Assembly (NCBI RefSeq): GCF_900113335.1
Contig: NZ_FOOX01000025.1
Coordinates: 1-60,384 of the forward strand
Length of the DNA stretch: 60,384 nucleotides
From: Desulfotruncus arcticus DSM 17038
GTDB lineage: Bacteria > Bacillota > Desulfotomaculia > Desulfotomaculales > Desulfallaceae
Direction: 5' to 3'
Part shown: positions 31,047 through 38,761 of the stretch, in pieces
Layout of the letters: each line of letters begins with the position of its first letter
Numbering within the stretch: the stretch's first letter is position 1
Translations under genes and position numbers: made by a program
Notes under the pieces: model-generated
Told to the model about the DNA's origin: nothing
Databases searched by the model: none
The model's input: the letters and a program-made list of their open reading frames with translations, nothing else

Positions 31047-31961
31047 TTAAAATTGTTCACTTACCCCCTTTCGTTTACTAAAATACCATGTTATAAATTC
31101 AGCAAGCAGGGCAAGGCAAACCAGGTTTTGTCCTTTGGCACTGTATAAAAATATGTCCCGGGCGGAGGGAGATTTAAATAATAGGATTATTAAGACTACC
31201 GGAACGGCTATTTGGAATATAAGAATTGTAGCGCTTCTACCTCTTGTCTCGTTCTTTAATTCCTCTTGCAACTCCCTGCGCTCCCGGATAATATCCGAAG
31301 TTTGCCTTAAAACCTCGTAGGTGTCGGTACCATAAAACAGAGATAATATAATCCCCCTGGCAAAGGTTTCTATATCCCTGTTATCCACCCTTTCGGAGAA
31401 CTCCAACAGGCAGGTGTTTAAGTCCTTATTCATGTTATAGTCTTGTATAAATACTTCCATTTCCTCTTTAAGAGGTGATTTAACCGCTGGGGTCACTTGC
31501 CTAAAAGCTTCTATCAAGTCCTTTGTCACCTCATAAACTTCAGCTAGAAGTTGGAGGGCAAGCTCCGCCTGTTCGGCCATCGGTTCTTTCACTTTCTTTA
31601 CATACACATCGTCAAGGAACTTATGAATTAATATCATCCATATCACCGCAGACAGGATGCCCAGCGCGGGGTTGTTCATAAAGAGTACACTTAAAAATGC
31701 CAGAATAACACCGATCAACCCGTTTATAATAAGAAAGTACCTGTATGATATGTTGTATCCCAACCGATGAAGCTTGAACTCAGCGTTTTTTCGGATGCCC
31801 GGCGTTGAGAAAAGCGCTTCCCGGGTAAGCGCCTCAACTTCAAGTTCCTCTCTGATTCTTTTTATCCTGGCCGTAAAAAGATCCTCGTTAATCGAAACGT
31901 AAATAGCCGCCACAGCAATGACAACTAGTATGGAAGGTAGTACCATAACAAACTTGCTCAA
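31047..31961 (-). CDS. tadB: TadB-like membrane platform protein
   Basis: Encodes 304 residues, a GspF-domain protein with N-terminal helix (VLPSILVVIAVAAIYVSIN), central pair of helices (YFLIINGLIGVILAFLSVLF) and C-terminal pair. Motif PLKEEMEVFIQDYNMNKD and VDNRDIETFARGIIL match TadB. It partners TadC to form the assembly platform. Overlaps the TadA gene by 4 bp. Confidence 0.85.
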   Translation of the reverse strand: MSKFVMVLPSILVVIAVAAIYVSINEDLFTARIKRIREELEVEALTREALFSTPGIRKNAEFKLHRLGYNISYRYFLIINGLIGVILAFLSVLFMNNPALGILSAVIWMILIHKFLDDVYVKKVKEPMAEQAELALQLLAEVYEVTKDLIEAFRQVTPAVKSPLKEEMEVFIQDYNMNKDLNTCLLEFSERVDNRDIETFARGIILSLFYGTDTYEVLRQTSDIIRERRELQEELKNETRGRSATILIFQIAVPVVLIILLFKSPSARDIFLYSAKGQNLVCLALLAEFITWYFSKRKGVSEQF

Positions 31962-33178
31962 AACTCTCCACCCCCGAAGGGTTTTATATCCGGGAGATCG
32001 CTAACGAGGTTGTCCCGCAAGCGCTCAATAGTGTTCTCACTTAAGGTTCCGACCGCTATATGCTTCTGTTCCTGGCTGTCAAACTGGTATATATCGTTAA
32101 ACCTGGGCTCACCGTTGTCGTTAATTACTTCTGCAACATTTACTACCCGCCTTGAACTATCTTTATAGTTTTTTATATATATAGTAAGGTCGATGGCACT
32201 TGTAATATGTTTAATCAGTTCCCGGTCGGACATGCCCGATTTGATCATGGCATTTATAAGCCTTTGAATGAGATCTATTTTTCCGGAATTGGCGTGACCC
32301 GTTGTTATCGATCCTTCATGGCCTGTGCCCATGGCCTTGAGTAGTTCGAATGTTTCCAGGCCTCTAAATTCGCCCATAATGATCCGGCTTGCCCTCATGC
32401 GCAGGGCATTGACCATTAACTCATAAACTCCGGCCTTGTCTGATGCCTCCAATGAAATGACATGGGGGTTGTCCAGGTTTAATTCTCTTATGTCTTCAAT
32501 AGTCACGAGTCTTTCTTTTGCCGGGATGAATGTTGCTAGAAACCGTAAAAATGTTGTCTTACCAACATCCCCGGCACCACAGATAACAATGTTTAATTTT
32601 CCCTTAACGACATATTCAAAAAAAGTCAGCATTTCTTCGTTAAGGAATCCCTGCTTCAGCAACTCATCTGCAGTAAATTTATGCTGGATGAATTTACGGA
32701 TGGTTATCACCGGATATAACGCATTGGGCATAATTACTGCGTTTACCCGGGATCCGTCCGTTAGGCGGGCGTTAACTATGGGGTTGGAAAAATCTACTCT
32801 GCGACCTGCCACCTGTACCATCCGCCGTAGTAAATCCATGACCTCATCGATAGATTCAAATTTAATATCTGTTAAAATATCTTCACCGTTTTTTTCAATC
32901 CACACTTCATCGGGTTTATTAATCATTATTTCGTTAATTGTCTGGTCTTTTATATAAGCTTCAATTTCACCAAAACCAAGCAGGTGTGACAAAACGTACT
33001 GTTCAATTTCTGTATTTTCTTCACCTAGAATTGCCCGGGTTTGTTCACGGATTACCTCTTCTTTTTTATCCTTGCCATCTTCGTGTTCAATAAAAATGTC
33101 TCCGTAGTTATTTCTTACCGCTGTTCGTACCTTTTTGATCAGTTCCTTGAGGTTGGATTTGTTCTGATTGTGGTTCAT
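31958..33178 (-). CDS. tadA: TadA/CpaF-type pilus ATPase
   Basis: Encodes 406 residues. Motifs: Walker A CGAGDVGKTTFLRFL, Asp-box VTIEDIRELNL, Walker B ASRIIMGEFRG, His-box GHEGSITTGHANS. This secretion ATPase powers pilus assembly for Tad system 1. It is about 40 residues shorter at the N-terminus than the second copy (43804-45147). The start ATG lies within the CpaB gene (71-bp overlap), SD AAAGGAGGAG. Confidence 0.92.
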   Translation of the reverse strand: MNHNQNKSNLKELIKKVRTAVRNNYGDIFIEHEDGKDKKEEVIREQTRAILGEENTEIEQYVLSHLLGFGEIEAYIKDQTINEIMINKPDEVWIEKNGEDILTDIKFESIDEVMDLLRRMVQVAGRRVDFSNPIVNARLTDGSRVNAVIMPNALYPVITIRKFIQHKFTADELLKQGFLNEEMLTFFEYVVKGKLNIVICGAGDVGKTTFLRFLATFIPAKERLVTIEDIRELNLDNPHVISLEASDKAGVYELMVNALRMRASRIIMGEFRGLETFELLKAMGTGHEGSITTGHANSGKIDLIQRLINAMIKSGMSDRELIKHITSAIDLTIYIKNYKDSSRRVVNVAEVINDNGEPRFNDIYQFDSQEQKHIAVGTLSENTIERLRDNLVSDLPDIKPFGGGEF

Positions 33179-33866
33179 ATATATCGACTCCTCCTTTTTT
33201 TTGCGGACTCTCAGGTAAAAATACCAACTTTTTTGCCTTTGCCAGTCCGGCCAGAACCGGACCTGTCTGAGTAAATTTCATGGCCAGGGTAATTTTGTCC
33301 TGATAATTCTGGATAGGCATAGTCTGCTGAACCTGTTCTTTTGCCTGCTGGATTATGCCGGGGTTTTTATCGGTCGCAGCTCCGGCACCAATCACCTTAA
33401 GATTTTCAGTCAATTTAGTTTCCTGGTTATTTAGATATGCCACCGCCGTAAGGGTGTCACCCACTTTCAATCCTTCCGGCCATTTGGCTTCGTTTGTGCC
33501 AAAAGTAATGTATGTCTCATCCGGAGCGAGATAACTGAACGCTCCGTTAACGGTACCCGGGTTGGCTGTTATTCTTTCGGGAATTATTTGTTCCCTGGGG
33601 TATAGGCGTACTTCGGCATACTTGCCCAACACCTCTTCAATGTCCGTGATTGCGTTTGGATACTTATCAATTTTACCAACGGTCTTTAATTTCACATCCT
33701 GGTCCGTTATAACGGCCCTGGCTTCTATCAACTTATTGGGCACAACGACAGCAACAGGTGTATACAGCAGGTAGAAGGCGTAATAGATAGAAGCTCCGGC
33801 AGCCAGGGTTAGAAACAAGGCTATCCAGAAGCTTAGTTTCTTTTTTGGAAGTGTTATTTTTTTAAT
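33108..33866 (-). CDS. cpaB: CpaB/RcpC-like SAF-domain protein
   Basis: Encodes about 252 residues if started at ATT 33864-33866 (MKKITLPKKKLSFWIALFLT), which adds a basic leader and a full membrane helix; the alternative TTG at 33816-33818 cuts the helix in half. SD AAAAGGATGGTG precedes the ATT. A SAF domain follows (VVVPNKLIEARAVITDQDVK, VRLYPREQIIPERI), as in CpaB/RcpC. The C-terminal tail is polar. It may link the assembly platform to the cell wall. Confidence 0.8.
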   Translation of the reverse strand: MKKITLPKKKLSFWIALFLTLAAGASIYYAFYLLYTPVAVVVPNKLIEARAVITDQDVKLKTVGKIDKYPNAITDIEEVLGKYAEVRLYPREQIIPERITANPGTVNGAFSYLAPDETYITFGTNEAKWPEGLKVGDTLTAVAYLNNQETKLTENLKVIGAGAATDKNPGIIQQAKEQVQQTMPIQNYQDKITLAMKFTQTGPVLAGLAKAKKLVFLPESPQKKGGVDIYEPQSEQIQPQGTDQKGTNSGKK

Positions 33867-33868
33867 TT

Positions 33869-34669
33869 TTAATCACCATCCTTTTCAACTTTATTTCTTC
33901 CGCCATTTTTAGCTTTATAGAGAGCCTGGTCAGCTCTTTCTTTTACAATTCCTGGCGTATCCCCCTCTCTAAATTCAGCGATACCTAGACTTGCCGTTAT
34001 TTTGATTTCCCCCGCTGCAGTTTTGGCCTGGCTTTTCTCAATTGATTTCCTTATTCTTTCCGCCACCTGCGCGGCCTGTTCAATGCTTGCTTTGCAAACA
34101 ACAATGAATTCTTCGCCACCATAACGGGCTAAAAAGTCATCTGGACGGATTGCTTTTTGGACCACCCTGGCGAAATGCCGCAGCACTTCATCACCCACCC
34201 CGTGCCCGTATGTGTCGTTCACCTTTTTAAAGTAATCAATATCCATCATGATTATCGACAGGGGTATACTTTTATCCGCTGTTTCCGTTAAATAAGCTTC
34301 CAGACGCCTTCTGTTTGCCACACCGGTTAATTCGTCAATTGTTGAGCTGAACATCAGCACAAGGGAATCACCGGCCTGTTTTGCCGCCTGGTCCCATTTT
34401 TCTAACTCCATATACTTAATTCTTTGAAAGAGGGCTTTAAGGTCACTTTCCACATTAGTGAATTCCTTTATTGATAGCGGGAAATTACCACCCAATCCTT
34501 GTATTTGCTTGCGCAAACTGCGTATCCACATGAAAACAACAACTATCAGCGTTAAAAATGCCAATAACCAAAGTATCTGCACCAGTATGGCTATTGACGG
34601 GCTAGCTCTAAACGCTAAACCTAAGAGAAATAAAGCAACTGCACCGATTCCTGCAAAAAAGATAGTCAA
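33869..34669 (-). CDS. GGDEF diguanylate cyclase
   Basis: Encodes 266 residues: two N-terminal membrane helices (about residues 4-20 and 28-48), a linker helix, and a complete GGDEF domain from about residue 110 (DELTGVANRRRLEAYL, MDIDYFKKVNDTYGHGVGDE, ARYGGEEFIVVCK). The active-site GGEEF and the upstream inhibitory I-site RPDD are both intact, so synthesis of c-di-GMP with product inhibition is expected. TTG start overlaps the upstream stop (TTGA). Being inside the Tad operon suggests local control of the pilus. Confidence 0.9.
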   Translation of the reverse strand: MTIFFAGIGAVALFLLGLAFRASPSIAILVQILWLLAFLTLIVVVFMWIRSLRKQIQGLGGNFPLSIKEFTNVESDLKALFQRIKYMELEKWDQAAKQAGDSLVLMFSSTIDELTGVANRRRLEAYLTETADKSIPLSIIMMDIDYFKKVNDTYGHGVGDEVLRHFARVVQKAIRPDDFLARYGGEEFIVVCKASIEQAAQVAERIRKSIEKSQAKTAAGEIKITASLGIAEFREGDTPGIVKERADQALYKAKNGGRNKVEKDGD

Positions 34670-35400
34670 CTGTTCCCACCCCCAATTATTTTGATCATTT
34701 GTTCAAGCGAATTAGTGATATTTGTATTCTCCCCCTGTGTTGTAACTAGCGCCGGTACCGTTCCCGGCCAGTCTGTTAGATAAAGCTTTCCCATATATCC
34801 TTTGCCGGCCAGATAGCTTTGCCCGTCTTGCAATTTGCCACCGGTTTGTACCGGGGTCCAACGTTCGCCAAGAGGATCAATTTGTATCAATTCGCTTATT
34901 GCTTTGCTGCAGGCGCTGCACTCGGGGTTAAAAAATAAAACCGGTTTTTGCCCGGTGTCAAGGTGAATATCGGAATGCCCGTCATTTACCGATATATAGC
35001 GTCCGATAGTATCTGTATTTATGTTCACTGCCTGTCCTGTCGGGGTGGCCAGGATAAAGACTATAAACAATATCAATGTCATGGTGGCAGCCAGACCCCT
35101 GGTCAGTAATTTAAATTTGCTTTTGTCGAATACAACCAGGTATACGGTACCGCATAGAATTAAGGCGTCGGATCTGAGACAATCCAGGCATAGATATGAC
35201 AATGCCGCCTGCATTATTAATGATCCGGCAATCATTATTACGCCTACTGCAATTGACCAGTTGTATTGTTTTAATGTGGCCAACGCGGCACTTGTAGCGC
35301 ATAAGAGCATGGCTGATAGAGTTACATAATCAGGGGGTTTTGATACGGCCATGTAAATTGCCGCGGCAATAAAAAAACTCCCTCCGAGGAGTCTGTGCAT
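34666..35400 (-). CDS. VKOR/thioredoxin-like membrane thiol oxidoreductase
   Basis: Encodes 244 residues. About five membrane helices in the first 130 residues include YLCLDCLRSDA, a CxxC at a helix end reminiscent of VKOR- or DsbB-like proteins, and the outside C-terminal domain has a thioredoxin-like active site (VLFFNPECSACSKAISEL) and the cis-Pro region (WPGTVPALVTTQG). It would form or transfer disulfides outside the cell. It is immediately downstream of the Cys-rich TadG-like gene (35434-36141), which has at least nine Cys, so a specific substrate relationship is plausible. Confidence 0.75.
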   Translation of the reverse strand: MHRLLGGSFFIAAAIYMAVSKPPDYVTLSAMLLCATSAALATLKQYNWSIAVGVIMIAGSLIMQAALSYLCLDCLRSDALILCGTVYLVVFDKSKFKLLTRGLAATMTLILFIVFILATPTGQAVNINTDTIGRYISVNDGHSDIHLDTGQKPVLFFNPECSACSKAISELIQIDPLGERWTPVQTGGKLQDGQSYLAGKGYMGKLYLTDWPGTVPALVTTQGENTNITNSLEQMIKIIGGGNS

Positions 35401-35433
35401 AAAATCATCCTTTCCAGATTAATGTGATTTACT

Positions 35434-36141
35434 TTAATCGCATCCCTCTTCTGCGGCCTTGTGCCAGCGCCCATTTAGGTCGTAATAAAATGAACCGCCC
35501 TGAGAGCATTTGGAGGCGTTTAAATAAGTAAAATCTACTCCCGGGAAAAGTTTATTCAATGAGTTCATCATTATCGTTTTAATTTTGCCGGTTGAACGTA
35601 CTAACACTGAAGGGTATCTTGGATCACTTCTATTACTAAAGATCTTGATGTCATTTATGGCTGATTGGCCACCTTGGGCTGAGTTCATTTCTCTGGGTTT
35701 GTTTAAATTAAAAAACATTATGGCGGCGTTTTCTGCATTGTTTCCTTTATATTCAACCCACCTATCCAGTATCTTTACGCTACCGCCGCCACAATTGCAC
35801 AGGTAATCCTTATACCCTTTCTGGTCTATTAACTCGCTTTCTTTACCGGTCACAGTAAATTTATCGCCACAGGATTTGCAGCACGGGTAACTCTTATGAT
35901 TTCTGTGGCAGGTTGTTTTATACTTTCCGGGGTCAATTTCCAATTTTACATATCTCGTTGCGCTCATCGCTCCTGCTAAAGACGCAGCATCGCCGGCTGT
36001 CTGTAGTTTTTCCGCCGCTATGTTTCTTCTTGCGAAATCAATAGCTATTGCCGATACTGCAAACAGGATAATTATCACAACTGCCATAATCGGCAATATA
36101 CTTCCCCGCTGATCTCTTTGGTACTTGGATATTGTTAGCAT
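35434..36141 (-). CDS. TadG-like protein with Cys-rich insert
   Basis: Encodes 235 residues. N-terminus RDQRGSILPIMAVVIIILFA plus IDFARRNIAAEKLQTAGDAA SLAGA matches the TadG/Flp pilus-assembly N-terminal region. The rest is extracellular with a Cys-rich part (TTCHRNHKSYPCCKSCGDKF, LCNCGGG, ASKCSQGG, EEGCD). Presumed minor pilin/adhesin-like component. Disulfide formation may depend on the neighbouring oxidoreductase. Confidence 0.75.
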   Translation of the reverse strand: MLTISKYQRDQRGSILPIMAVVIIILFAVSAIAIDFARRNIAAEKLQTAGDAASLAGAMSATRYVKLEIDPGKYKTTCHRNHKSYPCCKSCGDKFTVTGKESELIDQKGYKDYLCNCGGGSVKILDRWVEYKGNNAENAAIMFFNLNKPREMNSAQGGQSAINDIKIFSNRSDPRYPSVLVRSTGKIKTIMMNSLNKLFPGVDFTYLNASKCSQGGSFYYDLNGRWHKAAEEGCD

Positions 36142-36162
36142 TTTTATCTGGGCTCCTTTTTT

Positions 36163-36597
36163 CTATGTGAAGTCTTGCCACCCAAATGTTGCCTGTGCGT
36201 TTATATTGAAGTCGGTAAGACTCGACCCGCCTGCAAGTTTCGGGAATGTTTTTGAGAACAGATTGACACGATAAGTTACTACGCACGTTTCCAGGTTGCG
36301 GTTACCAATACTATCCTTGCGGAACTTTACTGTGAGCCGGTTTGTGTCCATACCCCACAGCCAGGCTGTTTGCACGGCCGTATCGTATGCGCGGTCTATG
36401 TTGCCGGTTATACATGCTTCCCGGGCTCCCTCTCTGGCCACTTTTTGTATGTTAATGTAATCCTTAAAAATAAAAGACATCGTAACCAGGCCCAGAAAGA
36501 ATATTAACAGAACAATAAAAGATAAGGCTGCTTCTATGATAATTACCCCTTTTTGATTTTTAATTAAATTCTTCCGGATGTCTGAAACGATATTCAC
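36163..36597 (-). CDS. tadE: TadE-like pseudopilin
   Basis: Encodes 144 residues starting MNIVSDIRKNLIKNQKGVII with IEAALSFIVLLIFFLGLVTM as cleavage site plus helix, then VAREGAREACITGN, a standard TadE stretch (AREGARxA). The mature domain is beta-rich. Its start overlaps the upstream TadE gene by 38 bp. Confidence 0.82.
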   Translation of the reverse strand: MNIVSDIRKNLIKNQKGVIIIEAALSFIVLLIFFLGLVTMSFIFKDYINIQKVAREGAREACITGNIDRAYDTAVQTAWLWGMDTNRLTVKFRKDSIGNRNLETCVVTYRVNLFSKTFPKLAGGSSLTDFNINAQATFGWQDFT

Positions 36598-36979
36598 TTA
36601 CTGTTGTCGCCTCCTTTTTTATGGTTACCTTTCCTGTCCACCCGCTGCCGTCCAGTAGTTTTTTGAGGCCGGGAAGGAAAGTTTCCATTTCGATTGTAAC
36701 TTTACTGCTTGCATTGGCTCCTTTGTTCATTACTTCGATATTTTTAATTTTAGATAGTACAATAGTTTTTTGCAGGTAATCCCTTGCTTCTTGTTTTGCT
36801 TCATATGAGTTGCCGGTCCAGGCACATTGTCTGGCGGCTATTCTGGCTGCCTGATCAGTTTGTGATGAATTATAGATCCATAGCCCGAGTATAAATAAAT
36901 AAAAGATGAAAAATATAAGCAAAGGTGCTACTAATGCAAACTCTACAAGCACCTGGCCTTTTTGCTCTTGTAATTTCAT
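36560..36979 (-). CDS. tadE: TadE-like pseudopilin, first gene of Tad operon 1
   Basis: Encodes 139 residues: QEQKGQVLVEFALVAPLLIF with a single helix and a beta-rich extracellular domain (VTIEMETFLPGLKKLL, GKVTIKKEA). The motif TDQAARIAARQCAWTGNSYE follows the helix, as in TadE. It is the first gene of Tad operon 1; a non-coding region with terminator and toxin-like locus lies upstream. Confidence 0.82.
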   Translation of the reverse strand: MKLQEQKGQVLVEFALVAPLLIFFIFYLFILGLWIYNSSQTDQAARIAARQCAWTGNSYEAKQEARDYLQKTIVLSKIKNIEVMNKGANASSKVTIEMETFLPGLKKLLDGSGWTGKVTIKKEATTVSEYRFRHPEEFN

Positions 36980-37041
36980 TACTATTGTATAAACACCTCC
37001 ACCTTGAATTTATAATCCTAAAAAAAAGACCTTCTATAAAA

Positions 37042-37066
37042 GAAAAAAACCGGACTTGGCCGGTTT
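37042..37066 (-). terminator. Rho-independent terminator
   Basis: AAACCGG-CCAAGT-CCGGTTT on the minus strand is followed by TTTTCTTTTAT. It separates the toxin-like locus from the first Tad operon and would end transcripts from 37356. Confidence 0.75.
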
Positions 37067-37103
37067 GACTTTTACATTATATCGTTATATTATTTTATTA
37101 AAT

Positions 37104-37368
37104 AGGGAATATTGGTAATACGGCGGGAATGCCTCGTCTGTCGGGGTTTCATTCGGTATAAGCCCCTGGAGTTGCTGCGAACAACTTCAGGGGCTTTCCA
37201 ATGCTACCGCCGATCTATAAGTAGAACGACGAGGGTGAGCAAAAGAATAACTGCTATGACAATTTGTATTGTATCTGAAACTGAGATCATTATTGCCCCA
37301 CCCCCTTTCGGGTTTTGTAAACCCCGGCAGGTGAGGCCCGTATCCCAATATTCCCTTATCGCATTGTA
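37104..37368 (-). promoter_or_regulatory. Promoter and 5'-3' pairing arms of a type I toxin-like transcript
   Basis: Minus-strand -10 TACAAT is at 37363-37368, so transcription would begin near 37356. That base begins AGGGAATATTGG followed by GATACGGG (37356 downward). The inverse complement of this, AGGGAATATTGG plus TAATACGG, lies at 37104-37122, downstream of the toxin-like frame. The transcript ends can therefore pair over about 18 nt. Inside, a 9-bp GC-rich hairpin (AAGCCCCTG/CAGGGGCTT, about 37160-37198) follows the frame. Confidence 0.55.
37204..37290 (-). CDS. Putative 28-residue membrane toxin (holin-like)
   Basis: ATG 37288-37290 encodes MISVSDTIQIVIAVILLLTL followed by VVLLIDRR, one transmembrane helix with a basic end. 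Length, layout and the M-I-S-x-x-D-x-x-Q start resemble the putative holin-like toxins of Bacillota type I systems. The SD (AGGGGG) can pair in a CCC-GAAA-GGG hairpin, which would restrict translation. No antisense RNA was demonstrated. A plain small membrane protein is the main alternative. Confidence 0.5.
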   Translation of the reverse strand: MISVSDTIQIVIAVILLLTLVVLLIDRR

Positions 37369-37421
37369 CCACAAATTGCCTTATTTTTTGGCAATTTTTT
37401 TGTTTAACTCACACGTCAATA

Positions 37422-38759
37422 TCAATTAATTCCTTCAACATGTAGTTTACTGTCTGTCGGTTCCGGCAGTTGGTAATAAATAACCTTTATTACCTCTGTA
37501 TCTACGTTATCTTCCGGATGTGCATCCGTCCAACTGCCGTCAGACGGCCAGGCTTCCGCTTTAATGTTATAATTGCCGGTATTTGAAACTGTAAAGTTAT
37601 ATGGTCGGTTTTCGTATTGACCGGGTGCCAGGTTAAAGGTAAATGTCTTGTTGCCGGCCGGGCCCTGAACGGTTAACTTAACCGGCAGGTTGCCGCCGCT
37701 GTTTTCTTTGCGCGTAACACTAATTGTGGTTTCAACCAAATCCGGTAGATTATTGGTTTCCCAGGGATTCATTGACGGAAGAATCTCTACCATGATGTCA
37801 TTCACTGGAACCAGTATTGAAGCTTCATCACTGTTATTTGACCAATCAGCGTCATTTGAGGCATCAGCCGGCCATACTTTGGCCTGAACAACGCTATTTC
37901 TATTTTGAACGGTTACGGTTATTCTGTATTGTTTTTGTTCACCTGGCTGAAATTCTATGACACTATCGTTATCAGGTGCGTCTTTGGGGTCAAGTGGCTC
38001 CAGAGTAACCGGATATTCCGCCCCAATAACATGAAAAGCACCCAGCTTGGCTTTCTCCGGTTGTGGGTGGTCATCGTTCAGTTTATATGTCGCTGTAAGT
38101 GTAACTTTGTCACCGGGGTCCATGTTTTTAAATTCATGTTTGTCTAAAGTAACGGAGAAATCAGGAGGCTGTAAGGCTTGCCTCGGCACTCCGTACCAGT
38201 TAATCAACACCGGTGTGTACCAGCGCCAGCCTTGGGCCAGGTCGGAGAAGTCCTGGTCGGTCATGACTAACTCCTCACGGACGGCAGGATCTTTGAGGTC
38301 AAGCAGCTCTGGCATCAGGTCAAGTGTCTTTTGAACGGTGACTGTGCCTTGGGCTAAATCCTCGCCGATTTTTTCTGCCTTGTACTTGTTGGGGAGTTTG
38401 GTTATATATTTTGCGTTAAAAATATCCCAACTTTCGCTGCGGCCAGCACTTTTAAGTTCCTCATTCGTTAGGGTGAAGTCGTATTCTATCTCTACTCTTG
38501 TAACGGTAAAACCGCTGGTGTATTGCGTTTGAGGCAGTGTAAAAACTTCCGGCTTTAATGTTTTATTTGTCAGGCCGTAAGGGTCCGGCTGGCCGCATTG
38601 GTCGGTATCCTGCCATCTGCCGTCGGTGTGCTGCCATACGTCAAAGTTACCTACACTTACTTGGCGCAAAAATAATTGCTCCTGGGGTTCGGCTAAGGCC
38701 GTTCCCGGGAGCAACAGCAGCAGGGCTGCAAGGAAAAGTATTAATTTGGTTAAACGCAT
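37422..38759 (-). CDS. Secreted multi-domain protein
   Basis: Encodes 445 residues with a signal peptide (MRLTKLILFLAALLLLLPGT then ALA). Downstream domains are beta-rich and Ig/CARDB-like (EFKNMDPGDKVTLTATYKLN; FQPGEQKQYRITVTVQNRNS; LVETTISVTRKENSGGN; FTVSNTGNYNIKAEAWPSDG). Such repeats occur in wall or S-layer associated proteins that interact with pili or surfaces. It is 2 bp from the 38762-39856 gene, so both form one transcript. Confidence 0.75.
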   Translation of the reverse strand: MRLTKLILFLAALLLLLPGTALAEPQEQLFLRQVSVGNFDVWQHTDGRWQDTDQCGQPDPYGLTNKTLKPEVFTLPQTQYTSGFTVTRVEIEYDFTLTNEELKSAGRSESWDIFNAKYITKLPNKYKAEKIGEDLAQGTVTVQKTLDLMPELLDLKDPAVREELVMTDQDFSDLAQGWRWYTPVLINWYGVPRQALQPPDFSVTLDKHEFKNMDPGDKVTLTATYKLNDDHPQPEKAKLGAFHVIGAEYPVTLEPLDPKDAPDNDSVIEFQPGEQKQYRITVTVQNRNSVVQAKVWPADASNDADWSNNSDEASILVPVNDIMVEILPSMNPWETNNLPDLVETTISVTRKENSGGNLPVKLTVQGPAGNKTFTFNLAPGQYENRPYNFTVSNTGNYNIKAEAWPSDGSWTDAHPEDNVDTEVIKVIYYQLPEPTDSKLHVEGIN

Positions 38760-38761
38760 TA

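Noticed and set aside
31958..33178. Inactive TadA because of the unusual Walker A (GAGDVGKTT)
   Set aside because: It still fits GxxxxGK[TS] and all other ATPase motifs are intact.
37160..37198. Classic Rho-independent terminator after the toxin-like frame
   Set aside because: The hairpin is strong but has no T-run on either strand; the better terminator is at 37042-37066.
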